64,000 nucleotides of DNA from Marinobacter szutsaonensis (GTDB taxonomy: Bacteria > Pseudomonadota > Gammaproteobacteria > Pseudomonadales > Oleiphilaceae), in NCBI RefSeq assembly GCF_039523335.1, contig NZ_BAAAFC010000001.1, positions 2,294,001 through 2,358,000 on the forward strand, given 5' to 3'. Shown here in pieces: positions 18,416 to 27,148 of this stretch. How positions within the stretch are numbered: the stretch's first letter is position 1; every line of letters starts with the position of its first letter. The notes beneath the pieces were generated by a model. The model ran no database searches, was not told the DNA's origin, and worked only from the letters and a program-made list of their open reading frames with translations. Made by a program: the position numbers and the translations under genes.

Positions 18416-20110
18416 TCAGTCGAGCCGGAGCAATTTGATGAGGTTTTCCCTCAGAGCCTCTGCCACAGCCCGGCCGGCGATGCCCTCGGCCAGGCGGATA
18501 ACCTTGCCCCCGGTTTCGTCACGGAATTCCAGTGCGAAGTACTCGGTGGTGCGCCGGCCACTGTTCATGCTCATGCCGCCTTTCAGCTTCAGTTGGTCCG
18601 CATGCACCAGGTTGGCCGAGCGTTTCCACAGGGCCATGCCGCCCCAATAACGGACCGCCTCCACACGGGAGCCTTCGACGCGTGCTTTCAGGCTTCGTCC
18701 GAGCATGAACAGGCCACCCAGGAACATGGGGAAACCGAACAGGCCGAACATGAAGGCCATGAAGTAGAGCATGAAGCCTTCTTCCGCTGCCACGTAAGCC
18801 AGCCCCACGCTCACCCCGCCGAAGATCAGCCCGAAGATGAGGACCATGGCCTTCATGGCCAGATTGCGACCGGGCCGGCTGTGGAGCAGTACGCCCTGAC
18901 CGAGCATCTGGACATCGATCTGTTCGGCCGCGTCGGTCAGTGCATTCATTTGCGCCTGGCGCTCGTGGTGCTCGACATGCGCGGGGCTGAGTGAAATGGA
19001 CGAGGTCCGGGTACCCTGGACCACCGGCAACTCATAGGTTCTTTCGAGCGCAACGGGATGTTTGGGACCGTTCAGCAACAGGCGCCATTCGATCTGACGG
19101 CTGCCGCTGTTGTCGGTTTCCGGCAGGTCGTCAGGCGGGGTGAAACGGAACCGCACCACGGAGCCCGCGGCCTCACGGCTGACCTCTGGCACCTGCTCTG
19201 CCTGCCATAGCAAGGACTCGCTCCGGCTGCGGTTCTTGCCCCGGCTGATCCGTACCTTCAGGCATTGGAGAGTCACCAGCCAGTCGGCCCGGCCGAGTCC
19301 GCCACGCAGGGTGATCTGGCCCGCAATGTCTCCGCCGATCTGGCCGGGAGCCGGGTCCAGTGCCAAGGGCGCGGGGCCGTAGTAGCGCCAGTTACGCCAG
19401 TTTTTCCAGGCCATGTAGGCGAGCCAGAACCCGGCCAGGGGAAACAGGAGCGCCACGAGAATGGGCCAGTTATCCTTGCCGAGTTCATCCGGAATCGCCA
19501 GCACGGCGGGCAGGCTGATGCCCAGGAACATGAACGCCATGAAGCCGAACAGCCAGAATCCGTGCTTCTCGGCGGAGTGGATCGGATCGTCGGCCATGGC
19601 GGCTGCCGCTGCTGATTTCCTTCGACCCATGAACATGACAAACAGGCCGGCACCTGCGAAAACAGTTCCAAAGAGGGTCATGAACAGCATCTTTTCCCAA
19701 CGGAGTTCCCGGACGAGGTAGCTTTCCGAAGGTACCTCCGGATTGATCCAGGCGGTCAGGGTGCCCCGGCTGCTGGCGTGGCGAAGCCGGCTGACCAAAT
19801 CGTGGTGGTAGTCACTGATGTTGTCGCTGCCGCGATCGTAGCCGACCCGGGAACCGTAGTAGTTCCGGCCGCTGTATTGGTAGCGGTAGGCCGCCTCCAC
19901 CGAATAGGTGGTCGAGTCGGAACCGCTGTTACTGCGTACGTTGACGCTCTCGAGGGTCGCGGATACTTGTCGCCAGTCGGCGCTGACGGCGTGTTCGTAG
20001 AGGGTGTGCAAGGGGCCAAAGGCAAGAACGCCAAGACCGGCGGCCAGGAAGATTAGACCAAAGAGACTGACCCCGAGCCCAGATTTTTTCTTTTTGCTGA
20101 CTGCCGCCAC
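18416..20110 (-). CDS. DUF3592 family membrane protein
   Basis: A 564-aa integral membrane protein starting at GTG 20110, with GGAAACC upstream. After a Lys-rich N-terminus come a transmembrane hairpin, an extracytoplasmic DUF3592 domain (about 40-130, with VEAAYRYQYSGRNYYGSRV), then further helices near 135-155, 185-240 and 410-470. The C-terminus is soluble. The function is unknown. In other genomes such proteins stand alone, as here: it has divergent or distant neighbours only. Confidence 0.82.
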   Translation of the reverse strand: MAAVSKKKKSGLGVSLFGLIFLAAGLGVLAFGPLHTLYEHAVSADWRQVSATLESVNVRSNSGSDSTTYSVEAAYRYQYSGRNYYGSRVGYDRGSDNISDYHHDLVSRLRHASSRGTLTAWINPEVPSESYLVRELRWEKMLFMTLFGTVFAGAGLFVMFMGRRKSAAAAAMADDPIHSAEKHGFWLFGFMAFMFLGISLPAVLAIPDELGKDNWPILVALLFPLAGFWLAYMAWKNWRNWRYYGPAPLALDPAPGQIGGDIAGQITLRGGLGRADWLVTLQCLKVRISRGKNRSRSESLLWQAEQVPEVSREAAGSVVRFRFTPPDDLPETDNSGSRQIEWRLLLNGPKHPVALERTYELPVVQGTRTSSISLSPAHVEHHERQAQMNALTDAAEQIDVQMLGQGVLLHSRPGRNLAMKAMVLIFGLIFGGVSVGLAYVAAEEGFMLYFMAFMFGLFGFPMFLGGLFMLGRSLKARVEGSRVEAVRYWGGMALWKRSANLVHADQLKLKGGMSMNSGRRTTEYFALEFRDETGGKVIRLAEGIAGRAVAEALRENLIKLLRLD

Positions 20111-20200
20111 CGCTGGTTTCCTTTCCTTGTAGTTCGATGAAATTCGAAACAGGTCTCTTATGTTAGCGGCAAAAATGGAACAGAAGTGTGTTCTGTGTCA

Positions 20201-20225
20201 GCCCGGGCGGAATATCCGCCCGGGC
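20201..20225 (-). terminator. Hairpin just downstream of the malate dehydrogenase gene
   Basis: GCCCGGGCGGA-ata-TCCGCCCGGGC is a perfect 11-bp GC-rich stem starting 11 bp after the mdh stop. There is no T-run on the minus side, so it could be a 3'-end stabilising hairpin or a Rho-assisted stop. Confidence 0.5.
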
Positions 20226-20235
20226 CCATGGGGCA

Positions 20236-21333
20236 TCAACGCACCCGATCGGTTTGCAGGTACTGCTTCTTGGGCAATGAAATGCCATCGTCGTAGAGCG
20301 TGGTGCCCGAGCGCAGGCAGACCGAGAGGTTGCGATGGGACTCCCCGGTTTCCTTTGGCAGCAGGTCTTTCACCGTGTCCATCTCCTTGAGCAGTTCCTG
20401 CTCGGACAAGGTCATCTTCTCCCGGGCGAATTCGCTGATCTCCAGACCCTGGACGATCTGGTAGCGGCCATAGTCACAGCGCACCGGGAACGAGTAGATG
20501 ATGCCCTTTTCGATCCCGTAACTGCCGTCACTGACGATGCCCATGCTGACCCAGTCGTTCTCCGGGGTGCCGTTAATCCAGTCGTGCATGTGATGGATGA
20601 TGGCCTGGGCGGCCGAGGCAGCACTGGAATGGCCGCGGGCGTCGATGATGGCCGAGCCGCGCTTCTGGATCTTCTCGATGAAGGTGTCCCGGTACCAGTC
20701 CTGGTCGGCCTGCGGCAGTGCCGGCTCGCCATAGATGGTGGCGTGGTGCAGGTCCGGGAACTGGGTGGAGGAGTGGTTGCCCCAGACCGTGATCCGCCGG
20801 ATGTCCTTCGGGTTCGCGCCGGTATGGTTGGCCAGGATGCCGCGGGTCCGGTTGTGGTCCAGACGGGTGAGGGCGGTGAACTGGGCCGGAGAGAGGTCCG
20901 GGGCGTTGCGACTGGCGATCAGGGCGTTGGTGTTGGCCGGGTTGCCCACCACCAGCACCTTTACATCCCGGTTGGCCAGCTTGTTGATGGCCTGGCCCTG
21001 GTGGGCGAAGATCGGAGCGTTGGTGGCAATCAGTTCGCTGCGTTCCATGCCCGGTCCCCGGGGCTTGGCGCCAATCAGCAAGACATAGTGGGCACCGACG
21101 ACCCCTTCCTCGAAGTTGTCGTGCAGGCTGATGCTATGCAGCAGTGGGAACGCGCAGTCCTCCAGTTCCATGGCAATCCCGCGCAGGGGCTCCATGGCTT
21201 GTGGCATTTCGATCAGTTGCAGGATAACCGGCTGGTCCTGGCCGATCATTTCACCGGTGGCAATCTTGAACAGCAGGGAGTGGCTGATGCTGCCGGCGGC
21301 GCCGGTGATCGCGATTCTGACGGGACGTTTCAT
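20236..21333 (-). CDS. mdh: Malate dehydrogenase (cytosolic/Thermus type), extended
   Basis: NAD-dependent malate dehydrogenase, interconverting malate and oxaloacetate. Catalytic-loop Arg residues are in AKPRGPGMERSEL, the substrate/NAD loop in VVGNPANTNALI, and the catalytic His in WGNHSSTQFPD. MELEDCAFPLL is typical of the type-2 cytosolic/Thermus family. At 365 aa it is about 40 residues longer than the roughly 327-aa family norm, with an extra tail after LLKEMDTVKDLLP. The usual GAAGQIGY nucleotide loop reads GAAGSISH here. ACAGGTT precedes the ATG. It is a single-gene unit. Confidence 0.9.
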   Translation of the reverse strand: MKRPVRIAITGAAGSISHSLLFKIATGEMIGQDQPVILQLIEMPQAMEPLRGIAMELEDCAFPLLHSISLHDNFEEGVVGAHYVLLIGAKPRGPGMERSELIATNAPIFAHQGQAINKLANRDVKVLVVGNPANTNALIASRNAPDLSPAQFTALTRLDHNRTRGILANHTGANPKDIRRITVWGNHSSTQFPDLHHATIYGEPALPQADQDWYRDTFIEKIQKRGSAIIDARGHSSAASAAQAIIHHMHDWINGTPENDWVSMGIVSDGSYGIEKGIIYSFPVRCDYGRYQIVQGLEISEFAREKMTLSEQELLKEMDTVKDLLPKETGESHRNLSVCLRSGTTLYDDGISLPKKQYLQTDRVR

Positions 21334-21536
21334 AGTAATAACCTGTTTTTGTTGTAAAGCCGAATCGGCCGGAAGATCCGGCGAAAGCCAGAATAACGAT
21401 TATGCTTGGAGGATAGAAGGCGATACGCGGAACCCTATGTATCCTGGAGCGTCTTGATTGTTACCGCGAGTCTGGAAGCCTTTGGCTGTATGCTGCGGTA
21501 AAGATGCATAAACCAGAAAAAACAGGGTGCGAGTAG

Positions 21537-21713
21537 GTGAAAAAGAGCTTCTATATCAGCATGGCAATGGCGTTGTTCCTCCTTGGTGGGTGTTCCCCGG
21601 AGGTTGGCAGCAAGGCCTGGTGTGAGGACATGGATGAAAAACCAAAAGGCGAATGGACAGCCAACGAAATCGGGGACTTTGCCAAGCACTGCATGTTCCG
21701 GTCGGACAAGTAA
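21537..21713 (+). CDS. DUF3012 family small lipoprotein
   Basis: A 58-codon gene starting at GTG 21537 (VKKSFYISMAMALFLLGG). A lipoprotein signal ends at LGGC, followed by SPEVGSKAWCEDMDEKPKG and WTANEIGDFAKHCMF, the conserved DUF3012 core with two Cys besides the lipid Cys. The family is small, found in marine gammaproteobacteria and of unknown function. The ribosome-binding site is weak. It lies 3 bp before the next small gene. Confidence 0.85.
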   Translation: MKKSFYISMAMALFLLGGCSPEVGSKAWCEDMDEKPKGEWTANEIGDFAKHCMFRSDK

Positions 21714-21716
21714 CCG

Positions 21717-21920
21717 ATGGGGCGGGGCGATGGCGTCATGAGGGATGAAATCGGCGTGCTCGCCTACTACCTCGCAGAGCTCCTGGCCTTTGGCTTTGCT
21801 CTCTATACGTGGGTTTCCGCGGGTGCCAGTTTCGGTTGGGGCGCTCTGCTTGGTGCAGGGATTGTGTGGTTCCTCGCCAGGGTCGTGCTGGTCTACCTGG
21901 CCGCCTTTCTCTTCCGTTAG
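21717..21920 (+). CDS. Small two-helix membrane protein, unknown family
   Basis: A 67-aa reading frame (60 aa if started at ATG 21738) with two hydrophobic helices: EIGVLAYYLAELLAFGFAL and GAGIVWFLARVVLVYLAAF. The start is uncertain; neither ATG has a strong ribosome-binding site. It is 3 bp after the DUF3012 stop, so the two may be co-transcribed. I do not recognise a family. It converges on the DUF2897 gene. Confidence 0.55.
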   Translation: MGRGDGVMRDEIGVLAYYLAELLAFGFALYTWVSAGASFGWGALLGAGIVWFLARVVLVYLAAFLFR

Positions 21921-21934
21921 CTGAGCGCTGTCAG

Positions 21935-22108
21935 TCAATCCTTGCCTTCGGCCTTGTCTTTCGCTTCCATCTCCGCTTTGCGTTTACGGATTTTCTCCAG
22001 CTTGTCTTCGGGAATGCGCGTGGAATGTGCCGAATCGCGCAAGATCATCAAGCTGCCAACGATCAGCGCCAGCGCCAGCACGACGATTATCCATCCAATC
22101 AGGGGCAT
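21935..22108 (-). CDS. DUF2897 family small membrane protein
   Basis: A 57-aa protein (MPLIGWIIVVLALALIVGSL at its N-terminus) with one transmembrane helix followed by a charged, Lys/Glu-rich tail containing RIPEDKLEKIRKRKAEMEAK. This is the DUF2897 layout. GAGGTT lies 9 nt before the ATG. The function is unknown. It lies between a convergent small gene and the DUF4396 gene, 81 bp downstream of the latter in the same direction. Confidence 0.87.
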   Translation of the reverse strand: MPLIGWIIVVLALALIVGSLMILRDSAHSTRIPEDKLEKIRKRKAEMEAKDKAEGKD

Positions 22109-22189
22109 GGTGTTGAACCTCAGTCTCCGTCAGTCCTTTATGGTGCACCAGACGTGAGGTTCACACCATGCTCTTTTGCCTGTGATCTG

Positions 22190-22873
22190 TCAGTGGCAGT
22201 GCGCATGTGCAGCCGCGTCCGTATCTCGCGGATCCCCCATGCCGCCCTTGAGGCCATACTTGATCAGCAACAGATTGGCGGGCCAGGCCGCGAAAAGGCC
22301 GAGGGACAGGGATACGTAGAGGGATGACCAGAACAGGGCATCGCCCATGGTTGCCTCGCCGCCGAGGTACAGATCGGTAGTGATGGCCACCGATTCCATC
22401 ACCACGATGGAAATCGTCTCGGCCACGAATGCCCCTTTGAAGGCTTCCTTGAAGGCCATCCCGTTCTGCATCATCGGGCCGATGTTCAGGGCAAAGCCGA
22501 AGATGTAGGCCAGGGTGAAGGTGATGATCGCGGCCCAGAAGTTCCCCATTGCGAACAGGCCCACGGAGATAATCACACCCAGGATCTCGCCAATGCCGCA
22601 GCCGGAGTAACAGTGGGCCACGGAGCGGAAGCCTTTCCGGGACAGGCTGTCTGTCGGAATCTGTTTACGCCCCGAGTAACGGTAGATGAGGACACCGATG
22701 GGGCCGGAATACAGAACTGTGAGGATCCAGACCCATTGCATCATTGAGGCAATGTGGCTGTTGTTGGTGCGCAGATCGTACACAACCCACGCTACACTGG
22801 CAGCAACGAGTGCGAGCCAGATAGTGAGTCCGCTCCAACTGTCGATCAAGGTCTGAATCTGGTCAATGCTCAT
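22190..22873 (-). CDS. DUF4396 domain membrane protein
   Basis: A 227-aa membrane protein beginning at ATG 22873 (MSIDQIQTLIDSWSGLTIWL), with AAAGGA upstream; the longer frame to 22945 lacks such a site. The N-terminal helices are followed by the DUF4396 domain with HCYSGCGIGEILGVI and FNIGPMMQNGM-like text (ALNIGPMMQNGM). His/Cys-rich spots (HCYSGCG near the middle, HAHCH at the C-terminus) may bind metal. About six helices. Function unknown. Confidence 0.85.
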   Translation of the reverse strand: MSIDQIQTLIDSWSGLTIWLALVAASVAWVVYDLRTNNSHIASMMQWVWILTVLYSGPIGVLIYRYSGRKQIPTDSLSRKGFRSVAHCYSGCGIGEILGVIISVGLFAMGNFWAAIITFTLAYIFGFALNIGPMMQNGMAFKEAFKGAFVAETISIVVMESVAITTDLYLGGEATMGDALFWSSLYVSLSLGLFAAWPANLLLIKYGLKGGMGDPRDTDAAAHAHCH

Positions 22874-22992
22874 GGAACAAAGGTCCTTTCCGGAGAGTTT
22901 GTGCCTACTATCTATGACCATGGAACCGGATAGCCCACTTTTCAACCAGCCCGGTCAGAGCGTTGGCCGGGCTATACGGATGGGAGGAAAGA

Positions 22993-23313
22993 ATGGCATC
23001 AGAAGCAGACAAGCCGGACTCTTCCGGCAAGTGGTCGCAAAAGGTGACGGAAACCAGCGATTCGCTGGATCTCGAGGCGGGTGTGTTCACGCTGGACGAT
23101 CCGAAGCAGATCGCGCTGTCACTCAGCCGGTCAGCAGAGCAGAGCGGGCGCCGCAAATCGGAACCGTTTCGCTCGGCGATGTCGATGCTGACGTTTTATA
23201 TCAACCGCGCCGGCAAGCATTTGCCAGAAGACCAGCGTAAGCGACTGGAGCAGGTCAAGGATGAGCTCAGGGCGCTGTATGGCCGGCCACGAAAGAGCGC
23301 TGGCAGGAAATGA
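22993..23313 (+). CDS. DUF3175 family protein
   Basis: A 106-aa basic, soluble protein. KWSQKVTETSDSLDLEAGVF and the downstream DDPKQIALSLSRSAEQS and SAMSMLTFYINRAGKHLP are the DUF3175 signature. ATG 22993 has GGAGG 7 nt upstream and is preferred to 22963. The family is small and uncharacterised; basic composition suggests nucleic-acid or membrane-surface contact, but that is a guess. The gene is divergent from DUF4396. Confidence 0.87.
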   Translation: MASEADKPDSSGKWSQKVTETSDSLDLEAGVFTLDDPKQIALSLSRSAEQSGRRKSEPFRSAMSMLTFYINRAGKHLPEDQRKRLEQVKDELRALYGRPRKSAGRK

Positions 23314-23384
23314 CAGAATCTTCCAGCAGGTTCTGATCTCTTCTGTTAGTTTTATAAGAGGCCCCCAAACGAGAGGAGATCTTC

Positions 23385-23597
23385 ATGTTTGTTGCGGAGA
23401 AAGCGACTGGACATCTGATTGAGGTGCTGGATACCAATGCATTGTTTGATCCCCATATGGATACCGTGAGGGGTAGCCTGCATTACGGCGAGGAAGCCCA
23501 GGATCCAGAATCCTTCGCCAAGTCTGAACTGGTGTTCCCCTCGGGAGAAGCCTTGCCAGTGTGTTGGACAGACCCGAATTATCGACGTCGAAAATAG
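23385..23597 (+). CDS. Small hypothetical protein upstream of the antiporter
   Basis: A 70-aa soluble protein beginning MFVAEKATGHLIEVLDTNAL and ending in WTDPNYRRRK. GAGAGGAG lies 7-8 nt before the ATG, so translation is likely. I recognise no family. The next gene, a CPA2 antiporter, begins 36 bp downstream in the same direction, so it may be the first gene of that transcript. Confidence 0.7.
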   Translation: MFVAEKATGHLIEVLDTNALFDPHMDTVRGSLHYGEEAQDPESFAKSELVFPSGEALPVCWTDPNYRRRK

Positions 23598-23633
23598 ACC
23601 ACCACCGCCTATCCACTGGAGCTATCGCCGCCA

Positions 23634-25526
23634 ATGACGGCCTATTTTGTCCAGGCTTTTATCTACCTGGTGGCCGCAGTCATTGCGGTCCCCCTGGCCA
23701 AGCGCCTCGGCCTGGGTTCCGTGCTCGGTTACCTTGTGGCCGGTGTCGTTATCGGACCGATGACCGGTCTTGTTGGCCAGGAAGCGTCAACCATTCAGCA
23801 TTTCGCCGAGTTTGGCGTGGTCATGATGCTTTTCCTGGTGGGCATGGAGCTCGATCCGAAAGCCCTATGGGCCATGCGGGTCCGGCTGGTGGGACTTGGT
23901 GGTCTTCAGGTGGTGCTGACTTCGCTGGCCGGTTTTGCGATTGCCTATGGGCTGGGCCTGGTCTGGCAAACGGCGCTGACGGTCGGGTTGATCTTTGCCC
24001 TCTCCTCTACGGCGATTGTTCTCCAGACCCTGAACGAGAAGGGGTTAGGAAAGACCGAAGGTGGCCGCAGCGCTTTCTCGGTGCTTCTGTTCCAGGACAT
24101 CGCTGTTATCCCGATGTTGGCACTGATTCCCCTGCTCTCGCTGTCGGCCGGGGGCGAACCTGCCTCAGGCGTGGCCGGCCACGGTGACCATCTGAGTCTG
24201 GTGGACGGCCTGCCGGCCTGGGCCCATGCCTTGGTGGTGGTTGGCGCGGTTGCATTCGTGATCGTTGGTGGCTATTACCTCGGGCGACCGCTGTTCCGGT
24301 ATGTGGTGCAGGCCGGTTTGCGGGAAGTGTTTACGGCCACGGCCCTGATGCTGGTGATCGGCATTGCGGCCCTGATGAGCCTCGTGGACCTGTCGCCGGC
24401 CCTAGGTGCGTTTCTTGCCGGTGTGGTGTTGGCCAACAGCGAGTTCCGCCACGAGTTGGAAGCGAACATAGAACCCTTCAAGGGACTATTGCTGGGTCTG
24501 TTTTTCATCACGGTCGGCGCCGGAATCGATTTCGGTGTGCTGGCGGCGTCCTGGATGGTAGTGCTGGGTCTGGCACTCCTTGTGATCGTGGTAAAGGCCC
24601 TGATCCTGTGTGTTCTGGCGCTGACGTTCGGGATCCGGGGCAGCAATGGCTGGTTATTCACGCTCGGCCTTGCCCAGGCTGGCGAATTCGGTTTTGTCCT
24701 GCTCACCTACAGTCAGCAGAACAGCGTGATTCCCCCTGATCTGGCGCAGACGTTGTCGATGGTGGTGGCGCTGTCCATGTTCCTGACACCAGTGCTTTTC
24801 ATCGTCTATGACCGGATCGTTTTGCCCCGGTATCGAAGCGCAACCAATCCGATGCGTGAGGCCGATGCTATCGAGGAACAGGCACCGGTGATTGTCGCCG
24901 GGGTAGGGCGTTTCGGTCAGATTGTATGCCGCTTGTTGCGGGCCAACAACATCCCGACGGTGGTGCTGGATCACGAAATCCAGCAGATAGAAAACGTCCG
25001 CCAGATCGGATTGAAAAGCTACTTTGGCGATGCCAGCCGACCGGACTTGCTCGAGACCGCCGGAATCGAGAACGCCCGGCTGTTGGTCGTGGCCATCGAT
25101 GATCGGGACCGGGCCGTTAAGATCGTCGAACACGTGAAACAGTTTTACCCCGGCGTCTGGGTTCTGGCCCGTGCGTTTGACCGTGGTCACGGTTACCGGT
25201 TGCGGCAGGTCGGCGCCGATGATGTGGTCAGTGAAACCTATCATTCGGCCCTGGAGCTGGGCGGCCATGCCCTGACGGCCATGGGCGTCCATCCTCTGAG
25301 GGCACGGCAGATGACCTGGGCATTCTTCGAGAATGAACGGGCTCATGAGGATGAGCTGTTTGAAGCCTGGCAGGAGATCGAGGAGGGCATCGGTTTCAGC
25401 CCCCGTTACGGAGAGCTGTTCATGAAGCTCGAGGAGGCGCTGAGTGGCGCCATGCGAAAAGACTGGGACGAGCCTAAACGGGAAGATGTCCCGGTCTGGA
25501 CACCCCCTGAAAAAAATATGGAATAA
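23634..25526 (+). CDS. CPA2 monovalent cation:proton antiporter (KefB/KefC type)
   Basis: A 630-aa inner-membrane antiporter. Residues 1 to about 390 are the Na/H-exchanger transmembrane domain, with VVMMLFLVGMELDP, ALSSTAIVLQTLNEKG and FFITVGAGIDFGVL. From about 415 a TrkA-N (RCK/KTN) domain starts with the Rossmann motif VAGVGRFGQIV. In E. coli, KefB/KefC export K+ in exchange for H+ under glutathione-adduct control. Ancillary KefF/KefG is absent nearby, so gating may differ. The gene ends 65 bp before a secreted protein gene. Confidence 0.92.
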   Translation: MTAYFVQAFIYLVAAVIAVPLAKRLGLGSVLGYLVAGVVIGPMTGLVGQEASTIQHFAEFGVVMMLFLVGMELDPKALWAMRVRLVGLGGLQVVLTSLAGFAIAYGLGLVWQTALTVGLIFALSSTAIVLQTLNEKGLGKTEGGRSAFSVLLFQDIAVIPMLALIPLLSLSAGGEPASGVAGHGDHLSLVDGLPAWAHALVVVGAVAFVIVGGYYLGRPLFRYVVQAGLREVFTATALMLVIGIAALMSLVDLSPALGAFLAGVVLANSEFRHELEANIEPFKGLLLGLFFITVGAGIDFGVLAASWMVVLGLALLVIVVKALILCVLALTFGIRGSNGWLFTLGLAQAGEFGFVLLTYSQQNSVIPPDLAQTLSMVVALSMFLTPVLFIVYDRIVLPRYRSATNPMREADAIEEQAPVIVAGVGRFGQIVCRLLRANNIPTVVLDHEIQQIENVRQIGLKSYFGDASRPDLLETAGIENARLLVVAIDDRDRAVKIVEHVKQFYPGVWVLARAFDRGHGYRLRQVGADDVVSETYHSALELGGHALTAMGVHPLRARQMTWAFFENERAHEDELFEAWQEIEEGIGFSPRYGELFMKLEEALSGAMRKDWDEPKREDVPVWTPPEKNME

Positions 25527-25546
25527 ACTCGCTACCCACCCGTCTT
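25520..25546 (+). promoter_or_regulatory. Possible third ECF-type promoter upstream of the secreted low-complexity protein
   Basis: GGAAT-N16-CGTCTT, similar to the two sites at the sigma/subtilase locus (GGAAT-N16-CGTTRT when counted the same way). It overlaps the antiporter stop codon and lies about 45 nt before ATG 25592. One mismatched -10 makes it weak evidence. Confidence 0.3.
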
Positions 25547-25591
25547 CCTGGTGAAAGCAACCCGATAAGGGCAAAACAGGAGGACGCAACC

Positions 25592-26104
25592 ATGAAAAAG
25601 CATGTACTGACTCTCGCAATCTGTTCCATCCTTTCCACCGGCGCCCTGGCTGCTGAAGGTTCTGGTGCGGCCAATGCCAATGTTCAGGCGGAAACCAGCA
25701 TGAAGGCTGAGGCCAACACCCAGAGCGGCGTGTCCGCCCAGGGCAGTGGCTCGGCTTCTGCCGAGGGCAATGTGAACGGCCAGGCGGTTCGCGATGAGGC
25801 GTCCGAGCAGGGTCAGGCCGCCAGCAACGAGGCGCGCCAGAAGGCCAACACCGCTGTCCGCGCCGGTGTCGAGGCGGGTCAGAAGGTTCGTGGCACCGCC
25901 ACTGCTACTGCGGATGCGGCAAGCGACACCGCCGCCGAGCAGCGTGAAGCCGCCGGCGAACGCATGAATAAGGCCCGAAATGCCGAAATCCAGGCTGAAA
26001 CCAATCAGCAGATCGGCACGTCAGTCTCCGATAGCGTCAAAAGCGAAGTCCGTAACACCGTGAAAGGTACGGTGCAGGGTTCCGCTGGCGGCGGCCTGTT
26101 GTAA
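25592..26104 (+). CDS. Secreted Ala/Gln/Glu-rich low-complexity protein
   Basis: A 170-aa protein with a clear signal peptide (KKHVLTLAICSILSTGALAA). The mature part is almost free of large hydrophobics and rich in Ala, Gln, Glu, Asn and Ser, with ANANVQAETSMKAEANTQSG and TAEQREAAGERMNKARNAE-like text. It resembles LEA-like or other disordered helical stress proteins, though I cannot place it in a named family. GGAGG lies 8-9 nt upstream. A strong terminator follows, so it is a separate transcript from the barrel gene downstream. Confidence 0.8.
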   Translation: MKKHVLTLAICSILSTGALAAEGSGAANANVQAETSMKAEANTQSGVSAQGSGSASAEGNVNGQAVRDEASEQGQAASNEARQKANTAVRAGVEAGQKVRGTATATADAASDTAAEQREAAGERMNKARNAEIQAETNQQIGTSVSDSVKSEVRNTVKGTVQGSAGGGLL

Positions 26105-26122
26105 AGGCGTGATCCGAGAGCA

Positions 26123-26150
26123 GCCGGGCCGTTTCAGGCCCGGCTTTTTT
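26123..26150 (+). terminator. Rho-independent terminator
   Basis: GCCGGGCC-gtttca-GGCCCGGC followed by TTTTTT: an 8-bp GC stem and a T6 tract, 19 bp after the stop of the secreted protein gene. Confidence 0.9.
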
Positions 26151-26169
26151 CTGACAGAGAGGAGCCGAT

Positions 26170-27138
26170 ATGCGTTTGATACAGCGAATCTCCACCCTGT
26201 CCCTGGCAGTGGGACTGATGTCTCCGGTACTGGTGGTCGAGGCGGCGGACAAGGCTGAACTGAATGGGCATCTGGAAGGAGGCTATGAGCACGACAGCAA
26301 CCTGACCGTGGACGAGCTGAATGCCTCTTCCGGCGAGAGTGACGAGGCCTGGGTGTTCGATGCAGGCCTGGAAGGCATCCTCAAGCCGGCAGAACGACTG
26401 AATGTCACCCTGGGTTATTCGGTGTCCGGCCGCCGGTACCAGACTTTTGACCGGTTTGATCAGGACATTCACCTGGCGTCTGCCGACATCAGTTACGACT
26501 TCGATCCGGTCACTGTCGGGGCGAGCTACCATTTCTCCCATGCCACACTGGGGTCCGACCCTTTCCTGGATTATCGGCGGGCGAGTGTCTATCTCGGTCG
26601 TCTGGTGGGTGATGATGTCTACCTGCTGGCGAGCCTGCAGGACAAGGCCAAGAACTTCGAGGACAGCAGCGCCCGGGACTCGGACATCAAAGGGGCCAGC
26701 CTGGACTCGTTTTTCTTTTTCAACGAAGCGCGAAGCCATTTACTGCTTGGGTTGGACGGCGACCGCGAGGACGCCGAGGCCGATGCCTATGACAACCGCC
26801 TGATCCGGGTCCGCGTCAGCCTGGTGCACAAGTTCACGTTGGCCGGCGAGGACAACCGGTTCCGCCTGGGCTGGCGCTTCGAGGACCGGGAATACGAGGC
26901 GGTGACCATCACCAGCAGCGATCCGTTGCTGACGGATCCGCTCACGGGTGACCTTTCCGAGCGCAGTTCCAGCCAGCGCGTGGATCAGGCCCGGATCCTG
27001 GAAGCGGGTTGGCGCATCGGCCTGACCGAGGTGGTCAGTGTTGAGCCCAGCATTTCCTACGGTGACTATACCTCCAACGTGGACTCGGCCGACTATGACA
27101 AGACCGTAGCCGGCGTCACCCTTCGGGCCGGTTTCTGA
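26170..27138 (+). CDS. Outer-membrane beta-barrel protein (DUF560/BBP2-like)
   Basis: A 322-aa exported protein with a signal peptide (LSLAVGLMSPVLVVEAAD) and alternating-residue strands ending in Phe (VTLRAGF), the C-terminal signature of outer-membrane barrels. NGHLEGGYEHDSNLTVD is typical of BBP2/DUF560-type barrels, which carry a GYxxDSN strand near the start. No plug or receptor domain is visible. Cargo or function is unknown. It ends 10 bp from the stop of the convergent subtilase gene. GAGGAG precedes the ATG. Confidence 0.85.
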   Translation: MRLIQRISTLSLAVGLMSPVLVVEAADKAELNGHLEGGYEHDSNLTVDELNASSGESDEAWVFDAGLEGILKPAERLNVTLGYSVSGRRYQTFDRFDQDIHLASADISYDFDPVTVGASYHFSHATLGSDPFLDYRRASVYLGRLVGDDVYLLASLQDKAKNFEDSSARDSDIKGASLDSFFFFNEARSHLLLGLDGDREDAEADAYDNRLIRVRVSLVHKFTLAGEDNRFRLGWRFEDREYEAVTITSSDPLLTDPLTGDLSERSSSQRVDQARILEAGWRIGLTEVVSVEPSISYGDYTSNVDSADYDKTVAGVTLRAGF

Positions 27139-27148
27139 CCGGGAAGGC

